This document shows, in pieces, positions 48,901 through 60,039 of a stretch of 64,000 bases of DNA. This stretch comes from Vitellaria paradoxa (lineage: Eukaryota > Streptophyta > Magnoliopsida > Ericales > Sapotaceae). The translations under genes were made by a program, and so were the position numbers. The DNA is taken from assembly GCA_019916065.1 (NCBI GenBank), contig CM034236.1, positions 10,835,334-10,899,333 of the forward strand, in the 5' to 3' direction. Every line of letters starts with the position of its first letter. The stretch's first letter is position 1. The notes beneath the pieces are model-generated. The model ran no database searches. It saw only the letters and a list, made by a program, of their open reading frames with translations, and had not been told where the DNA came from.

Positions 48901-51900
48901 AAAATATATTTAAATAGAAAAAAATGAAATGCATTGAAGAAAAATAGAAAACGTGGTATTACCATGTATCGTTATAATTGTATTTTTAGAAATTTAATAT
49001 CATATTTAAATTAGAATTATTATTTTTAAAACACAAATAAATTGCATAAAATACATAAAATCAAATCATTAAAAAAATAACCTATAAAATTTAAAATTTC
49101 AACAACAATGAAAAAAATATAATAAAACTTATAAAAAATTACATTAAACATCACATTAAATAAAAATATAATAAAAATTATAAGAAAATCATACCTTGTG
49201 TATTTAAATGAAAAAAATGAAAAATAAGTTAAAGAAGATACTTTCCCTGACACCTATTATACAAAAAATATCAAGATTGAAAAAATACATAATAAAAATT
49301 AAAAAATCGATGTTAAAAAATTACAATAAAAATAGAATAAAATCTAAATAAAAAAAATCTTATATATTTGAATGAATGAATTGAAAAATAAAGTAGAAAA
49401 TAAATACATAAAAAAATAATTTCAAATTTAAAGAAACATCTTCTAATAAAAATAAATATACTAAGAAATATGATGGGCAAAAAGAAGAACTCTGTAGAGC
49501 ACATAATCATGGCGCTACCAATAATCATATATATATATATATATATATATATGAATTACATATATATGAATTGAATTCAATCTTTTGTTAGCATTATCCT
49601 TTATTGTTATTTATTATTATTAAACAAAATAAGTGTTATATCTTATTTCAAAATACTGTTGTCTTGAAATAATTAATTTATAAAATAAATAAAAAATATT
49701 TGATTAATTAGAATATGTGAGAGTCTTATCCTACTTAAATTAGGGCAATATGAATAATTATAAATTAAATAATCCATATAAAAAAATTAGAATAGTAGAC
49801 TCATATAATAAATAAAATTATTTACAATAATTAACTAGATGAATTAGAAAATAATGAATAATTATAAATTAAATAACATATATGAAAGACTTATAAAATA
49901 AATAGAATTCTTCTTATATAATAAATAAAATTATTTAAAATAATTAATTTAAAAAATAAATAAAATTTTTTTTGATTAGTTAAGATATGGAAAAAATGTA
50001 TCCCATTTAAATTAGAACATCATAAATAATTATAAATAAACTTATTAATAAATAAAAATTTTTAAAATAAATACAATTGAGTGCCTCATATTACAACCAT
50101 AGCGTGAGTTAAGTTTTACATTCTAACATTGTTTGATATTTTTTAATAAATTAAATAAATAATAAAGAATAAGAAGTTATAATATAATTATTAATAAACT
50201 AATTTCTTTATTTAATAGGCTAAATATTTTTTTTGCATTTTTTAAAATAATATTAAAACCTTTATTTTACATGGTAAACATTTTTTGCATTGTTTTTTTT
50301 TAGTAACAATAATAATATTTTTTTTATGTTTTAAATAATAATTTATTAAAATATAGAAAAAATAAAAAATAAAAATATGTTACAAATAAAAATAAAAATA
50401 AAAAGTTATATGATAAATAGAAGTGTATAGAAAAAATAAAAAATAAGATTATGTTTTAAATAAAAATAAAAATAAAAAGTTATATAATAAATAGAAGTGC
50501 AGATTAAATAAAAATATTAAGTGATATCCATGAAAATTTTAGTTTGAATCAAATTAAAAATTGTGAATAAGTAGTAATTATGTAAAATACTAATTTATTT
50601 ATAAGCAATTAAGATAATTATAATTAAATATTATATGTCACGACCATACACGTGTCACAACCGTACAGCAAGTTAAGTCATACGTGACGTAAGATATATA
50701 TAATTAGGTGTTATGCGTTACAACTGCAGTGCAAGTTAAATCTCACATGGCACTGCGTTGTCATACTCTACTTTGTATATATGGGGTTCGTTTGGCGCAA
50801 TGTTAAACGCTAAAAAACTTTAAGCATTTCTGAAAATCTCTAAAAATTATTCACTATCTCACATGACACGGCGTTGTCAGACTCTACTTTGTATATATAG
50901 GGTTCGTTGGGCGCAATGTAAAATGCTAAAAAACTCTGAAAATTTTTAAAAATTATTTATTTTTTATCTTACTGTACAAATTACGAATTATAAATTATTC
51001 CAAATTATCTCAATTTTAACATTCCAACTGTTATATATGATATACAAACATACGTGTATTATTTTACGTCATTTTACCTAGCACTATGACAGATACTATC
51101 TATGAGTGAATTTGAGTCTCGTGAATCAATCTCATAGGGTGTAGAGTAGCTTCTAAGTATGACCAAAAAAAATAATAATAATAAAAAAGTGCCCTAGTCT
51201 AAAATTACGTATAGAAGAAGTAGACTTAGCTGGGGTTAAAGTGGAGATGACATAAGGATGGGACTAATTAAGAGAAAATTTGTTTATGGTCAAGCATTAA
51301 TTACAGTAACTTTAATTTGACCTCCGAGAAAAAAAAAAAAAAAAAAAACCCGATCAACAGGGTAGAGTTATTTTAATTGAATCAAGATTTTAAAAAATAT
51401 ATAAAATGAAAGATATTACAAATAGGCCAGTCAAAAATTTTGATTTTTCGGTCCGTTTTATTGTTTTTCTTATTTTTAACATTTTTATATTTTTTAAAAT
51501 ATATCAATAACATTCTTAAAATTTATTAGCAAAAAAAAAAAAATAATACAAAACAAAAATGAAAACTAATAGAAATTAACTTTTGGTTTGTTTATCAAAC
51601 TAACCGCGCACTTTTGGTGGCATCTATGGTGAAAAGGAACGAAAGTTATGTTTGGTAAATAAAAAAATTTAATTTTTTATAATTTTTATTTTGATATTAA
51701 TACATATCACTTTTGTTAAAAAGTTGTGTGTTTAGTAAAAATTAGTAAAAGTTAAAAATAAAATTGAAAAAAGTTAGAAAGAATTAAAAAAGTTAGAGTA
51801 AATTAAAAAAAGTTGATGGTTTTGTGCAGTAAGCTTTTTTTTATATATATATTTGATGAATTTCCGTACAAAAAAGTTAGAAAAAAATTGGGTTGACATT

Positions 51901-52424
51901 ACAATTTTTGTGGGGCCTATTCGTATTAACTTTTTCTCTACAAATCTTGCGTTGTAATTATTTTTACATTTATTACGAATTATTTTGTATTTTCAGTCCT
52001 CAGATAAAAATAAACAGTTGAGATTTAAGAAAAATATATTGTAATTATTTCTGTATTTATTACAAATTGACTTGTATTTTTAGCTCTTGAATAAAAACGA
52101 ACGGTTGAGATTTAAAAAAAAAATAAAATAAAAAATAACAGAGCCAAGTCTAATTGGGGATGGAGGAAAAAATATATATAAATATATTTTTTTAGGGGGA
52201 GGGTTGGGGAATACACATAATTATTTAATTACAATAAAATCCGAAGATAAGTTACTATTATTTTCATCCAGTAAAAATTTATGTAAATAAAAGTCAAAAA
52301 TTATTTTGTGATTGATGATGGCTGCTTTTAGAGCTCCAAAAAGGAGCATAAAAGCTAACAATTTTTTTTTTTTTTTTTTGAGGGTTAAAACTTTTAAGAT
52401 TTGTTTTTTGTATTTAAAAGTTGG
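45961..52424. other. AT-rich intergenic DNA, no gene recognised
   Basis: It contains an M3 copy (about 47808-48110), TA microsatellites (about 48116-48140 and 49528-49552), tandem duplications of about 75 bp (50355-50503) and about 118 bp (50736-50960), and probable M1 relatives. Open frames are all low-complexity. Confidence 0.6.
50736..50960 (+). repeat. About 118-bp tandem duplication
   Basis: Two head-to-tail units share TCTCACATGRCAC, then GCGTTGTCAKACTCTACTTT, then GGGTTCGTTKGGCGCAATGT, then GCTAAAAAACT. The second half of each unit resembles MITE family M1. Confidence 0.7.
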
Positions 52425-52432
52425 TGTACAAG

Positions 52433-52725
52433 CAGGGCCGGTTCAAGAGTAAGCCCAGCGAGACCTTGGGCTAGGGCAACCTCCGGGGCCGGGGCAACCC
52501 CTCGGGCCAGCAACCCTGAGCTGAAATTTTTTTTTTTTTATTTAAAGGTGAACTGTAAACATTCAATCTTCCTCGTCTCAGCACTCAATCTCCCTGACAA
52601 GCCGGACCTCTCCCGACTCCCACCCTTTTCTTCAGTCGCGTCCCTCTCTCATTGCCGATTTAGTATAAAGGGGCAACCATGTTCGGGGTTAGTCTAGGGC
52701 AACCCAAATATCAGGGCCGGTCCTA
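52433..52725. mobile_element. Non-autonomous hAT-type element, 293 bp, perfect 8-bp target duplication
   Basis: The 8-bp repeat TGTACAAG flanks it (52425-52432 and 52726-52733). Its ends are CAGGGCCGGTTC and the complement of TAGGACCGGCCC, an imperfect inverted repeat of the CAGGGCCGG type seen in plant hAT elements. It is an isolated GC-rich island. The 98-aa open frame across it is an artefact of the element. Confidence 0.8.
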
Positions 52726-52733
52726 TGTACAAG

Positions 52734-53358
52734 TAACATGTGGCGACATTTGATTAAAGAAACTTGGGAATTTTTTGAATTTTTAGATATTTTTGGAACT
52801 CCAAACGTTATGTCAAACTATAATGTCTAAAAAATTAAAATTTCATTCGAACAACTGGTAAATAATCCATTAAAATGGATTTTGTCAAATCGCATTACAT
52901 GCTATTTTGAACTTTGAAAAGTGCAATATATTTGATATTTTTTCAGGTTAATATAATTGCTAGTTTTGTTTTATTTTTTTAATAATAGATATATTCTTTT
53001 TTCAAAATTGATAAAGGTTAAAAGTTAAATTATTTTGTAGATTTTTTAATTTTTTTTAAAAATTTTTAAAATTTTTTATAGAAATTTGAAAAACTGGCTC
53101 TAAAACTTTTGCGTGTCAAAATTATGTGACGCCAATTTGAAGTTACAGTCAGTGCTTATCTTTAAAACTGGCACAGGATGGAAGGATAACTTTTTTTAAT
53201 CAATTCATTAGAAAAAATCAAAAGTTTTTTTTTTCTGATAAATTAAAATTTGACAAGTGTCAAATTTTATTAACTCGGAATTAAATCCATTGACGTTTGC
53301 CATTACTAATGATAGTTATCTTGCTAAATAAATTATTAAAGGAAAACAATATTATTTA
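52734..53358. other. AT-rich intergenic DNA
   Basis: No gene or clear element was seen. The segment TTTGACAAGTGTCAAATTTT near 53247 is the first of three related sequences spaced about 1.52 kb apart. Confidence 0.6.
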
Positions 53359-54724
53359 GAGTAGCCTTATTTACACTCCACAAATAGTTTTACACTTCAC
53401 TTTATTTTTTTTTATTAAATAAAATTACAAAATTATCCATTTTTTAACTAATTATTCTTATATCCAATTTGAAATCAAATAATTATTCTTCATAAAGAAA
53501 ATATTTACAAATTTAGACAGACATCCTTAAACCTACAAAGGAATAGAAAAATTATTTTTAAAAACTAAAATAATATTTTTATATTTTAACATCATATAAA
53601 AATAAATTTTACTTTTTTATTTTATTTCATAATTTAATTAAATAAAAAATTAATTAATTTATTTCATTATTTTTATTTATGTACTTTTGTCATTTTAATT
53701 CTTAACATCATTTTCAAGTCATTTTGTAAAGTTCTATATGAACATTTCAGTTGTCAAAATCCATTAATATATTAACAATAGTGTCATAAAATAAAATATA
53801 AGTGTGATAAATGCTAAAATAAATAATTTAGAAAAGATTGTAGAATAAATAAATATCTATATGACAAAGCAAATGACAAAACTTTGTTAATAATTTGCAA
53901 TGAAATAATTTATTTTTTTTATTTGATTAAGATAAAAAATAAATTAAAAATTTATTTAACAAATTAAAAAATTATTTTTACATTATTTCTAAAATTATAA
54001 AATAAGATAAGATAAAAATAAATTAAAAATATTTTTTTATAATTTTTAAAAACATAAAAATTTAAGTTTTATTTTAACTTTTCAAAATATTTTTTTATTA
54101 TATACAACCTGTGAATATGAAAATAAGAACACGCGTAAATTTAAGTTTCTAATCATTCTTTACCTCTATTAACTTTTTTTTTAGCAATTCTAAATTTAAA
54201 ACAGAGTCACTCATTTTTTTTTCCTATTCATATATATATATATATATATCTAACTAAGGAAGTCAACTTATTGAAACAATTAAACTTTTTTATATACGAA
54301 CAAATTTATCAAACAAAACATAAGTATAGTTTTTTTGAAAACTTAATTTAAATTTTTATAATAACAAATATTTTTAAAAATTTTAGAATTAGAAATTTTT
54401 ATTATAATAAGAAAATTCATATGCATGAATGAATTTCTTTTTTTAAAAAATTGTATTGTAATTGTTGGTTCACTTATCAAAATATTTAAGAAAAATTATT
54501 AAGTTGTCTATTGTAATTTCATAAAAATAATTTTATTATAAAATAAAGATATTTAGACATTATAGTTATGTTTTCTATGGAGTTTTTGTATAAGAACTTT
54601 TATGACATTACAAGTATGCAAAACATATATGAAAAGATAGATGGATAATTATATAATTTTAATTAATAAAAAAGTAAATAGAGTGTAAGAGACTGTTTGT
54701 GAAGTGTAAATAGCCTCACACTAT
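53359..54724. mobile_element. Foldback / long-TIR element, copy 1 (about 1.37 kb)
   Basis: The left arm (about 53364-53440: TTATTTACACTCC then ACAAATAGTTTTACACTTC) is the approximate reverse complement of the right arm (about 54640-54722: AGACTGTTTGTGAAGTGTAA). The interior is AT-rich and non-coding. Long arms without transposase suggest a non-autonomous Mutator-like or foldback element; boundaries are approximate. Confidence 0.55.
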
Positions 54725-54894
54725 TATTTATTTAATAAAAAAATTAAAATATATTTTGAGATTAATTAAATTTTGACAAATGTCAAAATTATCCGACTCC
54801 AAATTAAATCCCTCGCCAATGCTCATTTTTCATTAATTGTATAGCATTAATAATATATAAAAGGAAAATTCTATTTTTATTTAATTTCACAAAA

Positions 54895-56195
54895 AGAGAA
54901 AATTTATTTGTATTCTACAAATAGTCTCTTGCACTTTACTTTACTTTACTTTTTCATTAATAAAAATTACACAATTACCCATCTTTCTTTTCCACATATA
55001 TTTTGCATACCCATATTGTTATAAAAGCTCTTATAAAACAATTCAATCCAAGACATAATTATAATGTTATAATACTTTTATTTCATTACACAAATTATTA
55101 TTTTTTAATTACCTACAAAATAAAAATTATAAAATTTTCTTAAATATTTTGATTAGCAGCGCACAATTACAATATAATTTAAAAAAAATAATTATGCATA
55201 TGAATATTTTACTATGATAAAAATTTTTTATTCTAGATTTTTTAAAATATTTGTAGCTATAAAAAATCCAAATTAAGTTTTCGAAAGAAAGATATTTATG
55301 ATTTGTTTAAATATGTTTATATACTTAAAATTAAAATTTTTAATTCATTAATTTCTCTAATAAGATATGTTTTGATAGTTTTATTTTATTTCTCTACATG
55401 AATGCTAGGAAAAAAAATTAAAAATTCTATTTTGAATTTAAGATTTATGAGAAAAATTAGTAATGGTAGGGGACAATCAAAAATTTAAATTTATAAATGG
55501 TTTTATTTTCATATTTATAGGGTTTATGCAAAAAAAAAATTTTTTGAAAGTCTAAAATAAATTTTTTCATTCATATTTTTAGCAATCATATAAAGATAAA
55601 TTTTAATTTATTTCATAACTTAATCAAATAATAAAATAACTTATTTCATTTCAATCTATTTACAAACTTTTGTAATTTTCTTTATCATCTTGATATTTAT
55701 TTATTTATTTATTTTTACAAATCTTTTTTAACTTATTTATTTTAACATTTACCATACTTGCAAACATTTTATTCCATTACATTATTTTTAAAATATATTA
55801 CTAGATTATGAGTATTGAACGGATTGTATAGAATTATACTATAAATGACTTGAACATGATGACAAAATTTAAAATGACGGGAGTTTGTTAACAAAAGGAA
55901 TGAAAAAAAATTAATTTTTTATTTAAATAAATTATAAAATAAAATAAAATTTATTTTTATATGATTGTTAAAAATATAAAAATAAATAAAAATTATTTTA
56001 GACTTTAAAAATAATTTTTTCCATTCTTTTGTAGGCTTAAGGGTATTTATCAAATTTATAAATATTTTTTTATGAATTGAACTTATAGTTAGTCAAAAAA
56101 AGGATAATATTGTAAATTTCTTACTTAATAAAAAAATATAAAATAAGATTTAAGAAACTATTTGTAGAGTATAAATAAGCTCACCCTTAACAATA
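54895..56195. mobile_element. Foldback / long-TIR element, copy 2 (about 1.3 kb)
   Basis: The left arm (about 54901-54985: TTTGTATTCTACAAATAGTC) pairs with the right arm (about 56100-56190: AAACTATTTGTAGAGTATAA). Inner arms also pair (about 55548-55660 with 55915-56020). Sequence between and after the two copies (about 54771-54895 and 56288-56410) is duplicated, including AAATCCCTCGCCAATGCT. Confidence 0.55.
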
Positions 56196-57480
56196 ATAGT
56201 TATATTGTTAAAAATTATTTAATATTTAGAGAAAATAATATTATTTATTCAATAAAAATGTTAAAATTCATTTTGAGATTAACTGAATTTTGACAACTGT
56301 CAAAATTATGCAACTCCAAACTAAATCCCTCGCCAATGCTTATTTTCATTAATTGTATAGCATTAAGTAATATATAAAAGGAAATTTCCATTTTTATTTA
56401 ATTCCACAAAAAGACAAAAATAATTTAATTGCATGGATAACGTATAAAAGAAAAATTCTATTTTTATTTAATTTCATAAAAAGAGAAAATTCATTTTCAG
56501 ATAAATTGGAATGTGGCAGGTATTAATAATAAACTATGTTTTTATAATAAATTATAAGTCAAAATAAGTAGTAGCAGTATTGCAATGATATTTTTTTCAG
56601 TCAAATATTTCTAATATTTTCACAATTCTCCTTCAAGACTATTTTAAAACCAAATAAAAATAATTTTTTACTTGTGAATAAAACAAATTAGGCGTGCACA
56701 AAAAAAAAAAAAAAAAAAAAAATTGAATAACTTGAAAATTGAACCAATCTTATAATTTTGGTTCAGGTCAGTTTAGTTTTATACTGTTTTTGGTTTAGCA
56801 CTGAGTTAAAAAATTAAGAAATCAATATTTTTAGTTTGATTTTCGGATTAGTAAATACTCAATTCGAAAATAACCCAATTTGAACCAATTCAAACTAATT
56901 AAAAAAATATAATATATAAATATAGAGATTATATAATATCTAATAATATTATAAAATTGAATAATATTATAATATATAAATATTTATATAATTCTAAAAT
57001 TTGGATCCAATTAACGTAAATCGAAAATGAATCCGACTTAATAAAAATAGCCTAACTAAAAATCGAATCGAACTAATTTGATATTTTGGGTTCAATTGAA
57101 TTCGATTCTAATTTAAAATTAATTCAATTTAGGTCTAAATTTTAGGAGCTGAACAAAATTAATTTAATTTTGAGTTAGCGTAAATTCAAATCGAAGCCAC
57201 CCATCTCGTCCCTAAAAACAAATAACAACAAACAATTTTCCTTTACGGGTTAATCCTCCTTTTCCAAACAAGCCCATAGGGCCAATGTCAAGTTTCCGAG
57301 CACTGCCACGTTCCATTGTGAGACGGTTTCCGATATCTCCGCAATCCGAGGGGCATCTACGCAAAAATCCACAAAAAACTAAGGGTATAAACGTAATTTA
57401 ACAACCGACTCTCACTAGCCGTCCCGCCGGGACAATCCCACCAGCGGGTGACACCCCGTCGCAAGCCATAAATATCAGGA
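56196..57480. other. Spacer upstream of the DUF506 gene
   Basis: It is AT-rich to about 57200, with a poly-A run (about 56700-56722) and AACCAATTC-type repeats reminiscent of the hAT-like element at 41736, then becomes GC-balanced promoter-like DNA. I see no gene. Confidence 0.6.
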
Positions 57481-57502
57481 TAACCCCCCTCCACGTCGCA
57501 CT

Positions 57503-57510
57503 CCACGTGG
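57503..57510 (+). promoter_or_regulatory. G-box CCACGTGG in the DUF506 promoter
   Basis: A palindromic CACGTG core 41 bp upstream of the TATA box, with another CCACGT 11 bp before it. G-boxes bind bZIP and bHLH factors; control by light or abscisic acid is only a possibility here. Confidence 0.6.
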
Positions 57511-57550
57511 TAGTCTGTCCTAGTCAGCACCACGCCCCCTCATCTATCCC

Positions 57551-57560
57551 TATATATAAG
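57551..57560 (+). promoter_or_regulatory. TATA box TATATATAAG
   Basis: A strong TATA sequence about 120 bp upstream of the first leader ATG, predicting transcription from about 57585-57595. Confidence 0.65.
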
Positions 57561-57677
57561 GCCTCTCCACCCACTCCATCATTTTTACTTCGCAAACAGC
57601 CAAAGAAGCGCACTGTCATACATCTCCCGTCAAAACCACTCAGTTTTCTCTCTCCTCCTCACCGCCGGCGGGCGAAA

Positions 57678-57767
57678 ATGAACTTTCCGGCGGTCGATTC
57701 CTCTCTGCGCACATCCGATGGTGTCGTCTTCCTCATCCGCCATCGCGTCTTCCGCGAAAAACGCTAA
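57678..57767 (+). CDS. Upstream ORF, 29 codons, in the DUF506 leader
   Basis: It lies wholly within the predicted 5' leader, starts MNFPAVDSSLRTSDG and ends RVFREKR. It is the first ATG after the TATA box and its stop lies 373 bp before the main ATG in genomic distance, so it cannot make a joined product. Such uORFs commonly reduce translation of the main frame; a conserved peptide function is unknown. The context GAAAATGAA is moderate. Confidence 0.45.
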   Translation: MNFPAVDSSLRTSDGVVFLIRHRVFREKR

Positions 57768-57818
57768 GCGAAAATTCTTTTGAAGTAATTCGATCCCTTT
57801 TCTACTCAGGAGAGAAAG

Positions 57819-58135
57819 GTACCGTTTTTGTCCAGGAATTTTTTTTGCATTTCTCTTTGATCGGATGGGGGTACAAGTGGTGATGATGATCGGGTGATGT
57901 GAGATTGTATTAACTGTTGAGGCGAATTGATTTTGTGTTCAGTGCTTTGATTGTTCTGTGTATTTTTATTTGAACCATGTTGAAGTAAGGAATCTGAGAG
58001 TAGTTGATTTTGGTAAGAGTTTCGATTTTTGATTAGTCAAGAGTCTTTTGAGAGGTGTAAAAAAATTGTGCATTAGTAACAGAATATAATTTGGCGGTAT
58101 TGTGAAGGTTTAGAACCTTTGTTTTTGATTGATAG
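57819..58135 (+). other. Possible 5' UTR intron of the DUF506 gene
   Basis: A donor AAAG|GTACCG at 57819 and an acceptor GATTGATAG ending at 58135 bracket T-rich sequence and would place the main ATG five bases into the next exon. It contains TTGATCGG and TTCGATTTT-like motifs similar to those linked to intron-mediated enhancement. This is inference from splice-site appearance only. Confidence 0.4.
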
Positions 58136-58140
58136 CTATC

Positions 58141-58566
58141 ATGCCTTTTCCGATGAAGATTCAACCTCTCGATTCTCATGCGTTCCGAGAATCGATCCGG
58201 AACGATTCGGCCAAACCTGTGTTGAAATCGCGCCTCAAGAGGCTCTTCCTCTTCGATCGGCAGTCCTCCAGCATCCTGCGAATTTCGTCGGCGGAGAGGG
58301 CTGCTGCTGGCGAGACGCAGAACGGCAAGGATGGCAAGGATGGAGCGGCGGAGTTTGAACCCAGTTCTGTGTGTCTGGATAAATTGGTGCAGAATTTCAT
58401 TGAAGAGAGTAACGAGAAGCAATCGGTTGTGAAATACGGCCGGAATAGCTGCAATTGCTTCAACGGAAACAACAATGACAGCTCCGATGATGAACTTGAT
58501 TTCTTTACTAGTTTTGGTGACTCAATTCCAACTGCTTCCTCTGGCGATTCCATCGATTTGCTCAAG
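58141..58566 (+). CDS. DUF506 gene exon 1 (residues 1-142)
   Basis: Ends in phase 0 at DLLK before GTAAAT. Without splicing the frame meets a stop at 58612-58614. Confidence 0.9.
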
Positions 58567-59523
58567 GTAAATGTTTGCTTCAACTCTCCTCACTCTTCGT
58601 TCACATATAAATAGTTCAGGTGTATCTGAGATTTTTTGTTTTGTTTTGTTTTGTTTTTTTTTTTTTTTTTTCTGTAGAGTTTGATTCCATGCGCGAGTGT
58701 TGCGGAGAGAAATCTCTTGGCAGACACTTCGATGATCATGGAAAAGAACAAAACTTGCAAGCAAAAGGATGATCTGAGAAAATTTGTAACCGACGGCTTG
58801 TTGCTTCTTGATTACGATGCTTCAATCTGCAAATCACGATGGGAAAAATCTCCCTCGTATCCAGCCGGTAAATCCCCCTCCTATCTCTTCTCTCTTCTCT
58901 TTCTGATTCGCGCATATATCGGAAAGTTTTGGTCTCATCTGAGAGAGTTTATGTTCGATTATACAGGAGAATACGAGTACATAGATGTGATTGTCGAAGG
59001 AGAGAGGGTGTTGATAGACATCGATTTCAGATCGGAGTTTGAGATAGCTCGACCGACTGGGAGCTACAAAGCGATCCTCCAATCTCTGCCGAACATTTTC
59101 GTCGGCAAGGCCGATCGTCTTCAACAAATCGTCTCGATAGTATCGGACGCCGCGAGACAGAGCCTGAAGAAGAAAGGTTTGCATTTACCTCCGTGGAGGA
59201 AAGCCGAGTACGTGACAGCCAAATGGCTTTCTCCTCACTCCCGAACCACCGTTGCTCCGTTGGAAGACGCCGCCGCCGTCGAGGAGACTCAGACTCCTGC
59301 TGACAACGTGTCGTTGGGGGAACCGACCGAGACTGAGGCCGGTGAGTGGGAACTGATATTTGGCGAAACCGAGGCGTCGCCGGTGGACAAAAATTCCGGC
59401 GAAGAAGAGAAGATCCCGGCGATGGGGCCCACCTGGCAGCCTCCGGTGGTCAAACTGAAGAGCTGTGAGGGAGGAGCCAAGGTCGTCACCGGATTAGCTT
59501 CTCTCCTCAGGGAGAAACCCTAA
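58141..59523 (+). CDS. DUF506 (PDDEXK-like) family protein, three coding exons, 390 aa
   Basis: The biochemical role of this plant family (Pfam PF04720) is not established; one Arabidopsis member (RXR1) has been linked to root-hair growth. Exons 58141-58566, 58678-58867 and 58967-59523 join in frame (1173 nt). The start was chosen because related proteins begin MPFPMKIQP; an ATG at 58129 is in frame but lies before the likely splice acceptor. Residues 1-142 hold KPVLKSRLKRLF and an acidic Ser/Asp patch (NDSSDDELDFF). Residues 145 to about 296 hold the conserved core: PCASVAERNLLAD, EYEYIDVIVEGERVLIDIDF (207-226), RSEFEIAR and LPPWRKAEY (279-287). The last 90 or so residues are acidic and low in complexity. 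Intron 1 is 111 bp. Intron 2 is 99 bp with no in-frame stop. By family fold the protein is probably soluble. Confidence 0.93.
58678..58867 (+). CDS. DUF506 gene exon 2 (residues 143-206, last codon split)
   Basis: It follows a long T run and CTGTAG, reads SLIPCASVAERN and ends KSPSYPA plus one base of Gly before GTAAAT. Confidence 0.88.
58967..59523 (+). CDS. DUF506 gene exon 3 and stop (residues 206-390)
   Basis: It starts after TATACAG, completes the Gly codon and carries the core EYEYIDVIV through LPPWRKAEY and the acidic tail; TAA at 59521-59523. Confidence 0.9.
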
Positions 59524-60000
59524 AAAAATTTTGTTTTTTTAATCTTTTTTTTTTTTTTAACTCCTCCAGGTACAAAATCTATATCTACCTATAAATATAA
59601 AGTAATATATATATATATATATATATATGTAACAGTCCCCCTTCTTCGTTTTTGTCGGCAAGGGTATGTAAGAAGTAAAATCTATGATCAAAAATCTCAT
59701 CGTCTCTGTAATAAATTAACCCCAAAAATATTTTGGAGAACCGAAATGAGATGAGTATCCAGAGTTTGGGTTTTATCCAAATGTTTCTTGATTTCCAAGC
59801 TCTTTCTTGGTTGTTTCTCCTGAGGAAACACACAGGACATTCATGGCCATTATATATATATATATATATTATATGTATACATGTATAATAGCTTGAGTGG
59901 CGGTAGGCTCTCGTGCCGTCTCGGTCGCCGTGTGGCGGAGGTAATGGGTTCATTACATTAACGTGATGTGTTCTCTTTTATGTATTTGTTTTCCTTTTCA

Positions 60001-60039
<39 letters not shown>

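Noticed and set aside
52401..52694. 98-aa open frame
   Set aside because: It spans both boundaries of a hAT-type MITE and has no conserved domain.
58033..58764. Reverse-strand and alternative frames over the DUF506 exons
   Set aside because: They are shadows of the + strand gene and have no recognisable domains.
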